Origin: JACZXQ01 sp036986155 | GTDB taxonomy: Bacteria > Gemmatimonadota > Gemmatimonadetes > Longimicrobiales > Gaopeijiaceae | Length of the DNA: 52,158 nucleotides | Direction of reading: 5' to 3' | NCBI GenBank assembly: GCA_036986155.1 | Contig: BTRA01000006.1 | Span: forward strand, 1-52,158 | In this document: in pieces, positions 24,358 to 32,269 of the stretch | Numbering within the stretch: the stretch's first letter is position 1 | Layout: each line of letters starts with the position of its first letter | Position numbers and translations under genes: made by a program | Notes under the pieces: generated by a model | Told to the model about the DNA's origin: nothing | Databases searched by the model: none | The model's input: the letters and a program-made list of their open reading frames with translations, nothing else

Positions 24358-25529
24358 CGTGCTGTACCTCCGGCGGCTGTGGCCGGCACGGTCAGTGCGC
24401 GCCGCAGGTCCATAATGAGACCGGCCACGATCAGTTGCGGATTGACGTTGCCGGCTGCCATTCGGCTCGCCTCCTCGACCAGGTCGAGCGCGCGGGCCGC
24501 CGCGAGAGGTTGGATATCGTAGTCCAGGACTGCCTTCTGGAGGAACTCGAGCGTATCGGCGTCGACTACGGATCGATGTGCCCCGCTCGCAACGGCGGCG
24601 AGGTCACGCAACGCCTCCTGGAGGAAGGCGAACAGCCCCAGAAGTCCGCGGGCCCTGGCCGGGGGGAAGCCGATAGCCGCACTGAGCCCTGCGGCCGCGT
24701 TCGTCGAGATGGCGGCCCGCAGGAGGGTGAACGCTTTCCGCCGGACCTCCTCGAGGGGCCCCGCTTCATCCGCCTCGGGGAGAAAGCCGAGCGCCCGTCC
24801 GACGGACCCCCGTGCCAGGCAAGCAGCCCGCTCGGCTTGGTCATCGGGCGTGCCCACCACATCCGACAGAAAGCGCCGTACCTCCTCGCGAGACAGGGGC
24901 GGTACGTACAGCGGTTGGGTGCGCGACCGTATGGTCGCCATTACCTGCCCTGGGGCGCTGGTGGTCAGGATGAGCGTTGTACCCTCTGGTGGTTCCTCCA
25001 AGAGCTTTAGGAGTGCGTTTCCAGCCTCCTGGTTGGCCTCCTGCGGGACCAGGCTTTCGGCCCGGGCGATTACGAAGACCTGGCGCGGACCCATGGACGG
25101 TCGTTTTTGGGCGCGCGATCGGAGAGAGCGGGCTATGGCTAGGTAGAGTCCCACTGGCTCGGTTCCCGGCACCGAAGCTTGGAAGGGCTCTTCACGCCGT
25201 TCGGCGAGCGTAACCATGCGAGCCTCCTCGAGCGCCGCCGCCAGCTTCTCGGGAGTCTTCGAGCCTTTGGGCCGGGGAAGCGGGAAATACCAATGGAGGT
25301 CGGGATGTTCGAGAGACACGGCAAGGCGGCACGACTTGCATTCCCCGCAGGGCCCCTCGGGCCCCGGAGCGGAACAGAGCAGAAGCTGGCCTATCCAGAG
25401 CGATACACGCTGCTTGCCGACTCCTGGAGGGCCGTGCACCAGCATGGACTCGGGGAGTGAGTCAGCAGCACGGGCGCGAGCCAACGCGCTCACAAGACCC
25501 TCCCGTCCGACAAGAGCGGGGAGGGTCAC
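24354..25529 (-). CDS. holB: DNA polymerase III delta-prime subunit-like AAA+ protein
   Basis: A clamp-loader subunit of about 391 residues. Walker A is GPPGVGKQ (33-40). A four-cysteine zinc module at C52, C61, C64 and C67 (PCGECKSC) is typical of delta-prime/tau-type subunits. VFVIARAESLVPQEANQEAGNALLKLLEEPPE is the characteristic Walker B/sensor region, and IRSRTQPL stands for the S-R-C motif. Delta-prime proteins are often poor ATPases that act as the rigid stator when the beta clamp is loaded. The GTG start at 25529 overlaps the stop of the EnvC-like gene (GTGA). Open sequence farther upstream belongs to that gene in another frame. Confidence 0.85.
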   Translation of the reverse strand: MTLPALVGREGLVSALARARAADSLPESMLVHGPPGVGKQRVSLWIGQLLLCSAPGPEGPCGECKSCRLAVSLEHPDLHWYFPLPRPKGSKTPEKLAAALEEARMVTLAERREEPFQASVPGTEPVGLYLAIARSLRSRAQKRPSMGPRQVFVIARAESLVPQEANQEAGNALLKLLEEPPEGTTLILTTSAPGQVMATIRSRTQPLYVPPLSREEVRRFLSDVVGTPDDQAERAACLARGSVGRALGFLPEADEAGPLEEVRRKAFTLLRAAISTNAAAGLSAAIGFPPARARGLLGLFAFLQEALRDLAAVASGAHRSVVDADTLEFLQKAVLDYDIQPLAAARALDLVEEASRMAAGNVNPQLIVAGLIMDLRRALTVPATAAGGTAR

Positions 25530-26749
25530 TTGCCGCGTGGCCGAAGCCACTGTAAGGGGTCCATGGCCTGGGGCGTTTCGCCGCCGGAGGGCGCTCTGAT
25601 TTGGAACTCGATGTGGGAACCCTCGGGCGTGTCGGACCCTCCCACGGTGCCGACTATCTGTCCGGAACGCACCTCGCGGCCCTGCACGACGCCGATCTCC
25701 TCCAGGTAGAGGTAAAGCGTGTAGACCCCGGCGCCGTGGCTCAATACGACGGTTGGCCCATAGCCCTCGAAGGGGCCTGCGAGCACGACCGTACCGTCCT
25801 TCACGGCCTGAACCGGCGATCCAGTGGGGGCCTTGATACCCACTCCGTTCCAGCGGAGGACGGTGCCGTTCGGCTGGCGCTCCCGTCCGAAGCGGTAGAT
25901 GAGGTCCCCCTCGATCGGCCACTCGAGCGTTCCGACATCGGCAGTCGAGCTGCCTGCACGTCCCCCGCGAGCCGCGTCCCGTGACTCCGCCTCGCGTCGC
26001 CGTGTTTCAAGCTCCCCAATCAACGCCGTGAGGCGCGACTCGTCGCCGTCCAACTCCTGCATCCGGCTGGTGGTGCGGCGTTCTGTCTCGCGAAAGCTCT
26101 CGAGCGTTTGGGTGCGTTCGACCTCGACGCCGCGTAGCTCCGCCACCTCGCCTAGCTTGGCGTGTCGGAACACTGCGAGATCCGCCATGTCGCGCTGCAG
26201 GGCCGCCGTCTGCCCAACGAGTTCGGTCGCGAGTTCCGTCACTCTCGTGACCAGCGAGCGGTCGTAAGAGGCGATCATCCGTAGGTACCGATAGCGCGTC
26301 AGCAGATCGGCGAACGAATCTGCCCCGAGGAGCACCCGCACCGTGTTCAGTGCGCCTCTCTTGTAGATATCACGAAGGCGGCGTTGCAGGATAGCGGTCC
26401 CCTCACTCAAACGCTCACGGGCTTGTATGAGACTTCGGCTGCTCTCCTCGATCTGCTTCTCGGTGGCGTCCGCCTGAAACTCCACCTCGGCCAGCGCGGA
26501 CCGGGAGGCGCTGAGTTGTTGCTCGATGTTCAGCAGTTCGCCGGAAACGTCGCGGACACGATTAGTGAGGTCGCCCATCTCGCGCTGGAGGCGCACCCGT
26601 TCCGCTCGCACCGCCTCGAGTCGGCGCTGGCTCTCGAGGATGTCGCGCCTCAGACTGGCGGACTGCGCGGCGGCCTGGGTCGCCGGCGTGGCCATGAGCA
26701 ATCCACCGACGATGAGGGCTCCGAGCCGAGCGCTAGCGAATGCACTCAC
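25526..26749 (-). CDS. envC: EnvC-like murein hydrolase activator (degenerate LytM/M23 domain)
   Basis: A 407-residue exported protein: signal peptide (1-29, ending AAAQ), then a long coiled coil (about 32-260) and a C-terminal M23/LytM fold (about 275-400). The LytM metal ligands are largely lost. The first H-x-x-x-D site reads W300...G304, and the H-x-H site reads H379-I-E381. That pattern matches EnvC, whose LytM domain activates amidases rather than cutting peptidoglycan. Its place directly behind ftsE-ftsX, whose transmembrane complex controls EnvC in Escherichia coli, supports this. The GTG at 26749 starts two bases after the ftsX stop and the stop overlaps holB. Function is inferred from motif loss and context. 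Confidence 0.85.
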   Translation of the reverse strand: MSAFASARLGALIVGGLLMATPATQAAAQSASLRRDILESQRRLEAVRAERVRLQREMGDLTNRVRDVSGELLNIEQQLSASRSALAEVEFQADATEKQIEESSRSLIQARERLSEGTAILQRRLRDIYKRGALNTVRVLLGADSFADLLTRYRYLRMIASYDRSLVTRVTELATELVGQTAALQRDMADLAVFRHAKLGEVAELRGVEVERTQTLESFRETERRTTSRMQELDGDESRLTALIGELETRRREAESRDAARGGRAGSSTADVGTLEWPIEGDLIYRFGRERQPNGTVLRWNGVGIKAPTGSPVQAVKDGTVVLAGPFEGYGPTVVLSHGAGVYTLYLYLEEIGVVQGREVRSGQIVGTVGGSDTPEGSHIEFQIRAPSGGETPQAMDPLQWLRPRGK

Positions 26750-26750
26750 G

Positions 26751-27605
26751 TCACACTTCCCGCAGGTACTTGCGGACCGCCACGCCGGTCGCGAAGACGC
26801 CGAACAACGTGCCGGAGAGGAGGCCCAGGCCCGCCCAATCGGCCGGGATCCAGGCCAAGCTGAATAGGTAACGGTACACCACCCAGAAGGTGCCGTACGT
26901 GAGGGCGAGGGCGAGCAGGCCGCCCAGGAGTCCCGTAATCGCGCCCTCGACGAGGAACGGGCGGCGAATGAATCCATTGCGGGCACCAACCAGCTGCATG
27001 ATTCTTATCTCCTCCTTGCGCGCGAAGACCGCGATACGAACGGCGGCCCCGATGATCAGAGCGGCTACCAACGCGAAGGCGGCACCCAACACCGAGGCGG
27101 TAAGCCCACCCACGCGCCGGAGTGTGAAGAGCTTGTCCACCCACTCGTGACCGAATTGGACGTCCTCAACGAAGGGATAGACTTGCGCCCGAGTGGCGAC
27201 GCGCGCGACCGTTTCTGGGTCGCGCCGCCCCGGTCTGAGCTGAAGCTCCAGTGACGCCGGGAGCGGGTTGACCGCGAGGTCGGTAAACAACTCACCGAAC
27301 TCCGGGAGGTCGCGTCGCGCAATGTCGAGAGCTTCTTCCTTGGTGATCAGCTCTACGCCGAGCACTTCGGGCAGGGCCGAGAGTTCGCGGCGTGCCAGGA
27401 GGATCTCGTCGTTGCGTGTGCCGTCGCGGATGTAGACCACGATCTCGATGCGCTCCTCCACCGATTCGAGAGCCAGCCGCAGGTTGTACGTGGCGAGGGA
27501 GAACAGTCCTACCACAAACAGAGCGAGCCCCACCATGGCTGCGGACAGGCCTGCGAGCAGCGGAGCGCGCCTGAAGGCGAGGATCGCCTCTCGGATCGTA
27601 TACAC
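26751..27605 (-). CDS. ftsX: Cell-division permease-like protein FtsX
   Basis: A 284-residue inner-membrane protein with the FtsX layout: one helix near the N-terminus (about 18-40), a periplasmic domain (about 45-170, containing VEERIEIVVYIRDGT), then three helices near the C-terminus ending in VAVRKYLREV. FtsX does not transport; with FtsE it transmits ATPase-driven conformational change to an EnvC-type activator in the periplasm. It starts with GTG five bases after ftsE and is followed by the EnvC-like gene, so the whole switch is in one operon. Confidence 0.93.
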   Translation of the reverse strand: MYTIREAILAFRRAPLLAGLSAAMVGLALFVVGLFSLATYNLRLALESVEERIEIVVYIRDGTRNDEILLARRELSALPEVLGVELITKEEALDIARRDLPEFGELFTDLAVNPLPASLELQLRPGRRDPETVARVATRAQVYPFVEDVQFGHEWVDKLFTLRRVGGLTASVLGAAFALVAALIIGAAVRIAVFARKEEIRIMQLVGARNGFIRRPFLVEGAITGLLGGLLALALTYGTFWVVYRYLFSLAWIPADWAGLGLLSGTLFGVFATGVAVRKYLREV

Positions 27606-27610
27606 CGCCT

Positions 27611-28336
27611 CTATCCTTCTGCCGTAGAGGAAGACGCCTCATCGGGCGTCCCCGACTCGCCGGTCGAAGCCTTCGTCGAGTCGTACACGAGCTTGCCTTG
27701 GTCCAACTCCAGTACCCGGGCTCGCGGGTGTTTGCGCACCAGCTCCAGGTCGTGGGTCGCCATGAGCACGGCCATTCCCCGGGCATTGAGCTCCCAGAAC
27801 AACTCCATGATGCCCCTGGTGGCACGGTCATCGAGGTTGCCCGTGGGCTCATCGGCGAGGAGCACGAGTGGATCGTTGGCCAGTGCCCTCGCCACCGCCA
27901 CCCTTTGTTGCTCCCCTCCCGACAACTCACTAGGCAGCGAGCCGGCCTTGGCCGCGAGCCCGACCTGGGTCAGGAGGCGCTGTGCCCTGGGCTTGATCCC
28001 GGCAGATCGGGCACCCGTCACCTCCAGCGCGAAGGCGACGTTCTCCAGCGCGGTCCTACGCGGCAGAAGCCTGAAGTCCTGGAAGACGTAGCCCACCCGG
28101 CGCCGAAGCTTCCAGACTTCCCTGCGGGACGTTCGATCCGACGAGAACCCGCTCACCCGCGTCTCGCCCTTCGTCGGACGGTCCGCCATGTGGATCAGCC
28201 GAAGAGTGGTGGTCTTGCCGGAGCCAGAATGCCCCGTCAGAAAGGCGAACTCGCCCTTCTCGACGTGAAAAGAGACGTCATCGAGGGCTTTCCCCTTGCC
28301 CTGAAACTCTCGAGTGAGGTGGATGAGCTTGATCAA
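27611..28336 (-). CDS. ftsE: Cell-division ATP-binding protein FtsE
   Basis: The 241-residue cytoplasmic ATPase partner of FtsX. Walker A is GHSGSGKTT (35-43), the ABC signature is LSGGEQQR, Walker B is VLLADEPTG and the switch histidine follows in MATHD. The core aligns with FtsE over about 220 residues, then an extra acidic/serine-threonine tail (STGESGTPDEASSSTAEG) is unusual. It is the first gene after a 72-base gap below pdxA; a promoter there is plausible but I could not define one. Confidence 0.95.
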   Translation of the reverse strand: MIKLIHLTREFQGKGKALDDVSFHVEKGEFAFLTGHSGSGKTTTLRLIHMADRPTKGETRVSGFSSDRTSRREVWKLRRRVGYVFQDFRLLPRRTALENVAFALEVTGARSAGIKPRAQRLLTQVGLAAKAGSLPSELSGGEQQRVAVARALANDPLVLLADEPTGNLDDRATRGIMELFWELNARGMAVLMATHDLELVRKHPRARVLELDQGKLVYDSTKASTGESGTPDEASSSTAEG

Positions 28337-28408
28337 CGGCCGGACCGATCAATGTAAGTTGATAAAAACCATGAACTTCGACCGATGGACACGGTCCGGA
28401 AGGAAAAG

Positions 28409-29392
28409 CTAAACATGGGCGATTGCGGTGTCAAAGCGTTTTCTGGCGAGCCGTGCGGCGAGACGCACGGCTTCCACCATCGAGGACGGATCGGCGGTGC
28501 CGGTCCCGGCAAGGTCGAACGCTGTACCATGGTCCGGGGAGGTGCGCACGAACGGAAGCCCGAGCGTGACGTTCACACCGTGTCCGAACGCCACGGCCTT
28601 GAACGGCGCCATCCCTACGTCGTGGTATGGGGCTACCACCGCGTCGAACTCGCCGTCCAGTGCTCTCGAGAAAACCGTGTCGGCCGGAATCGGACCCTCC
28701 GCCGACACGCCACGTCCCCTCAACGCCTCGACGGCAGGCTCCATCACGGTGGCCTCTTCGTGCCCGAACAGCCCCTGGTCGGACGCGTGCGGATTCAAGG
28801 CACAGAGTGCCAGCCGGGGCGCCGGGATGTCCCACGCATCGGCTAGACTCGCTGCCAGGAGCTCGGCTTGGTCCACCAGAAGCTCGGTTGTGACGAGCCC
28901 GGCCACATCACGCAATGGGACGTGGGTGGTAGCTAGGAGTACGCGGAGCGGGGGGCCCAGCAGAGTGTGTTCTGCGCACATGAGCATGCCGACCCGACGG
29001 CTTCCGGTGAGTTGCTGGAGCATCTCGGTGTGTCCGGGAACATGCCATCCGGCCTCCACCAACGCGGGCTTGTGGACTGGTCCGGTAATGATACCTGCTA
29101 CTTGGCCGGCTGTGGCCAACTCCACCGCAGACTCGATAGCGGCTGCGGCGGCCGCTCCTGCCGAGGCCTGGGTGCCGTCCCATGGATCGCTGGCACAGTA
29201 GTCGAATCCGCCGGGGGCCATGTTCTCCGGCCCGATAAGCAGGAGCCGGGTGTCGGGATCTTCCTCCTTGAACTGTTTGGCGGCACGCACAGCGACTTCA
29301 GGGCCGATCCCGCGGGGATCGCCGAGGGTGAGCGCAAGCACGGTCTCGGGCGTCAGGGCTTCAACTCCCTCCCGGGAGGCGAATGTCCACAT
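28409..29392 (-). CDS. pdxA: 4-hydroxythreonine-4-phosphate dehydrogenase
   Basis: PdxA oxidises and decarboxylates 4-phosphohydroxy-L-threonine in pyridoxal phosphate biosynthesis. LALTLGDPRGIGPEV is the family N-terminus. The three metal-binding histidines are H157, H202 and H257; their 45- and 55-residue spacing equals that of H166, H211 and H266 in Escherichia coli PdxA. The start is uncertain: the ATG at 29392 overlaps the upstream parvulin gene by 32 bases, while a GTG at 29341 would begin at VLALTLGD with no overlap. The partner gene pdxJ is not in the window. Confidence 0.92.
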   Translation of the reverse strand: MWTFASREGVEALTPETVLALTLGDPRGIGPEVAVRAAKQFKEEDPDTRLLLIGPENMAPGGFDYCASDPWDGTQASAGAAAAAAIESAVELATAGQVAGIITGPVHKPALVEAGWHVPGHTEMLQQLTGSRRVGMLMCAEHTLLGPPLRVLLATTHVPLRDVAGLVTTELLVDQAELLAASLADAWDIPAPRLALCALNPHASDQGLFGHEEATVMEPAVEALRGRGVSAEGPIPADTVFSRALDGEFDAVVAPYHDVGMAPFKAVAFGHGVNVTLGLPFVRTSPDHGTAFDLAGTGTADPSSMVEAVRLAARLARKRFDTAIAHV

Positions 29393-30677
29393 AGGCTGCC
29401 GCGCGGAGGTCCTCGACAACCTGCGCGATGACCTTCTGCTCCCGGAGGCGGGACTCCAGTCGTGCCCGCATGTCCTCGAAGGTCGCACGTCCGCCGGCAT
29501 TCCGTTCGAGAACCTTCAATATCGCGAGCGCGTTGATGGAGGCCTGTTGGAACGGAATGGGACCGACCACGACGCCCGCCTCCGCCGTTCGGAGCGCCGC
29601 GGCGTGCGCCTCCGAGAGCTGCGAAAGCTGGGCGACCTGGACGCGGAGAGTATCGACCTTCACCGAGGCCGTATCGGTCAGCGGCTCCCCCGCACTCAAC
29701 AGCCTGAAGGCTTTTTCTGCACGGGCCACGTTGGCGTCGATGTCGGCGGGAGTGATGGTCGGAATGAATAGGATGTGCCGCACCCGGCGCTCCCCGCCAC
29801 GCACGCGCTCCACCATGATCAAGTGATAGCCGAACTCGGTCTCGGTCGGTGCACTCACCGATCCGGGAGGCAGCGAGAACGCGGCGTCTTCAAAACTCTT
29901 CACCATGCTGCCATCCCGGCGTATCCAGCCGAGCTCGCCGCCCACTTCCCGCGAGGGCCCCTGGGAGAATCGTCTAGCGAGGTCGGCAAAGTCCTCGCCC
30001 GCCCGGATCATATCGAGCACGCGCTCCGCCTCGGCCAGAGCACTGGCTTTGGCCGTATCCGACGCAATCGGCTGCATGAGATACTGCTCGAAGCTTATCG
30101 AGGGTGGGAGCGTGGGTATCTGGGCTGCGTTCTCGTCGAAGAAGTCCCGGAGTTCTTGCTCCGAGACCGACACGCCCGAGGCATCGCGCTGCCGTTTCGC
30201 GAGATAGCTTTGCAACAGGAGCGTTCGGTGGATCAGGACTTTCTGCTGCTCTCGGAACCCCGCCATCGTCATGTTCTGGCGTTCGAGTTCCACTTGGAGT
30301 TGTCCGAGCGTGCCGAACTGGCGAACCTGGCCATCCACTTCCTGCTGAACGCGCTCCTCCAACTCTTCGTCGGTGATTTCGATGGTGGAGTCGGCATAGG
30401 CTTCTTGCAGGATGAGCTGCTCGTTGATGAGCTGCTCGATCGCCTGTTCACGCATCCGTTTGAGTTGGCCGGGGTCTTCGGGGATGACCACACCTTGGGC
30501 TGAGAGCCGCAGGAGGTAGGAATCCACCTCGGTCTTCAGGATGACGGAGTCGCCGACGACGGCCCAAACGGCCTCGACCACGTCGGACTCTGCTGGGCCG
30601 GCCTGCATCCCTGCTGCCGGGTGTGCCAAAGCCGCGAACAGAACCCCGGCCAGGGCGATGTACGTGTGTCGAGTCAC
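29361..30677 (-). CDS. surA: SurA-like periplasmic peptidyl-prolyl isomerase
   Basis: A 438-residue exported chaperone. The GTG start at 30677 opens a signal peptide (TRHTYIALAGVLFAALAHP) that ends near AAGMQAG. The SurA N-terminal helical domain follows (VWAVVGDSVILKTEVDSYL, LINEQLILQEAYAD). A parvulin domain is then marked by FADLARRFSQGPS, GGELGWIRRDGSMVKSFEDA and the FGYHLIMVERV end. Sequence after that (VRHILFIPT) starts a second, shorter parvulin-like module. SurA-type proteins guide outer-membrane proteins across the periplasm. It is downstream of a second parvulin gene, separated from it by a terminator-like hairpin. Confidence 0.88.
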   Translation of the reverse strand: MTRHTYIALAGVLFAALAHPAAGMQAGPAESDVVEAVWAVVGDSVILKTEVDSYLLRLSAQGVVIPEDPGQLKRMREQAIEQLINEQLILQEAYADSTIEITDEELEERVQQEVDGQVRQFGTLGQLQVELERQNMTMAGFREQQKVLIHRTLLLQSYLAKRQRDASGVSVSEQELRDFFDENAAQIPTLPPSISFEQYLMQPIASDTAKASALAEAERVLDMIRAGEDFADLARRFSQGPSREVGGELGWIRRDGSMVKSFEDAAFSLPPGSVSAPTETEFGYHLIMVERVRGGERRVRHILFIPTITPADIDANVARAEKAFRLLSAGEPLTDTASVKVDTLRVQVAQLSQLSEAHAAALRTAEAGVVVGPIPFQQASINALAILKVLERNAGGRATFEDMRARLESRLREQKVIAQVVEDLRAAAYVDIRLPGGS

Positions 30678-30709
30678 CAACTCAGCTCTTTCGGTCGCAC
30701 CTTCGTAGG

Positions 30710-30739
30710 AAAAGCGGGCCGGAACGCTGTCCGGCCCGC
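30710..30739 (-). terminator. Intrinsic terminator-like hairpin between the two parvulin genes
   Basis: GCGGGCCGGA (30714-30723) and TCCGGCCCGC (30730-30739) form a perfect ten-base GC-rich stem around a six-base loop. Read on the minus strand it is followed by TTTT. It lies after the lipoprotein parvulin and 33 bases before the start of the SurA-like gene, so it could reduce or terminate read-through into surA-pdxA. Confidence 0.65.
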
Positions 30740-30754
30740 CTAGTCTAAACCCCC

Positions 30755-30772
30755 TGGAACAGGGGTGTTCCA
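30755..30772. repeat. Second short stem-loop in the parvulin intergenic gap
   Basis: TGGAACA (30755-30761) and TGTTCCA (30766-30772) are perfect arms around GGGG. It sits between the stop of the upstream parvulin and the terminator-like hairpin. It may assist 3'-end formation or be an operator. Confidence 0.4.
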
Positions 30773-30786
30773 CGGGCGACCTCAGC

Positions 30787-32238
30787 TTATCCGGCGGTGT
30801 CCGAGGCGGCGGCGGTCGTGTCTCCACCTTGTGCTACGCTATCCGTCGTCGTCCGCACCGGAAGTGGCGGGGCACCCGGCACGCCACGGACTTCGCCCAG
30901 GCGTTCGATAGCGTCCACAATGCCGGTGCTCAGCACTCGGCCGTCGTACTGCTCGCGCAACGTCGACGTTACAACGCCGAGCGGGATCACGTTGATCGAG
31001 CCGTCGAGCACGGACTGAACGATTCCTCGGACCGTTCGGTCCAAGGCGGCCCCGGGGGACTCGCCTTCGACCGGAGTGATTTGGCGAATGCCCAACTGGT
31101 CGGCGGCCTGCACGAGCTGATCTCGAGTCATCTCGGTGAGTGAGTCCCGACGAGCCTGATCGATCTCGATGCCCGATTCGGTCGCTTTCTCGACGACCAA
31201 TCGCTCGCGCGCCAGCGTGAGGAGGAGGTTCTCGAGCGGACCGTCGGACGCTTGCTGGACCTGGCCCGCAAACTCCGGCGCCCGCGTCTGGATGAACTGC
31301 TGCATTTCGCCGGCCGTCACCCTGCCGCCCGTGTACTCCACCAAGGCGCGCTTGCGCGCTCTCCGGTTGAGCGGTTGCCAGGGTGCGTTGCCGAGTTCGC
31401 GAAGCACCGCCAATGCACCGTCTTGCACCGTCAACTCCGCGCCGGCTACCGCCGCAGCCAGAAACACAGAGTCCGCAGACCGGATCCGTTGGGCGATGAC
31501 TTGTGCTCGAAAGGCATCCCGCTCACTCTCGAAGTCGGGCGTCTCACGCTCGTCTACTCGGATCAAATGAAGCCCGAACGGCGTCTGGACGATATCGCTG
31601 ATCTCCCCCGGCCGTAGGGCGAACGCCGCATCCTCGAAAGGCCGCACCATTTGACCGCGCTCGAACCACCCGAGGTCGCCTCCCTGACTCTTGGTGCCCG
31701 GGTCCTGCGAGAACTCGATGGCCATGTCGGAGAAGGACTGACCGTCCTCAACGCGCCGCTTGAGTTCGTTCATGGCGCTGAAGACGCTATCGCGCTGCTC
31801 CTCCGTGGCCTTGTCGGGCAAGGTCAAAAGGATGTGGCGCGCGCGAATTCGGCCATCCACGGGTGACTCTTCCCAGAGTGCCCGGAGACTGGCGTCGTCG
31901 ATCGCCGTATCGGCCTGCACGCTCGCTTCTCGGTAGAGCTGGATGACCTCCCGCCGAAACTGTGGAAGGAGCACCGGCTCCAGATCCACGTTCTCTAGAT
32001 CGGCATCCTCCTGGGCGGCGATGGCGATCAGTGTGTAGTCGACCCAGAAGTTCGCCAGCGCTCCGATCACCTCGGCTTCGTTTGGGAAGTCCGCTCCCGC
32101 CAGAAGATCCACCACATCCTGCACGGTGAACTCGTGGGTCCCCGCCTGCGCCACGATTCGATCGCCCGGACTGCCGGTGTCGCACCCGGCCAACACGCCG
32201 AGAAACGTCATCGCGGCAACACTTTGCTTCACATTCAT
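30787..32238 (-). CDS. Lipoprotein peptidyl-prolyl isomerase, PpiC/parvulin family
   Basis: A 483-residue lipoprotein: signal MNVKQSVAAMTFLGVLAGC with lipobox LAGC. An N-terminal helical SurA/PrsA-like chaperone part precedes a parvulin domain (IRARHILLTLP; FSDMAIEFSQDPGTKSQGGDLGWFERGQMV; TPFGLHLIRVDE), followed by a long helical C-terminal region and a threonine/alanine-rich tail. It is probably anchored to a membrane face and aids folding of exported proteins, as PrsA does in Gram-positive bacteria. It lies 31 bases downstream of mfd and may be co-transcribed with it. Confidence 0.85.
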   Translation of the reverse strand: MNVKQSVAAMTFLGVLAGCDTGSPGDRIVAQAGTHEFTVQDVVDLLAGADFPNEAEVIGALANFWVDYTLIAIAAQEDADLENVDLEPVLLPQFRREVIQLYREASVQADTAIDDASLRALWEESPVDGRIRARHILLTLPDKATEEQRDSVFSAMNELKRRVEDGQSFSDMAIEFSQDPGTKSQGGDLGWFERGQMVRPFEDAAFALRPGEISDIVQTPFGLHLIRVDERETPDFESERDAFRAQVIAQRIRSADSVFLAAAVAGAELTVQDGALAVLRELGNAPWQPLNRRARKRALVEYTGGRVTAGEMQQFIQTRAPEFAGQVQQASDGPLENLLLTLARERLVVEKATESGIEIDQARRDSLTEMTRDQLVQAADQLGIRQITPVEGESPGAALDRTVRGIVQSVLDGSINVIPLGVVTSTLREQYDGRVLSTGIVDAIERLGEVRGVPGAPPLPVRTTTDSVAQGGDTTAAASDTAG

Positions 32239-32269
32239 CTATTTCGTTCTCCTCCGTGCTTCACACGGT

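Noticed and set aside
24354..25922. Longer holB starting at 25922
   Set aside because: The added 131 residues are arginine-rich antisense-like sequence inside the EnvC-like gene.
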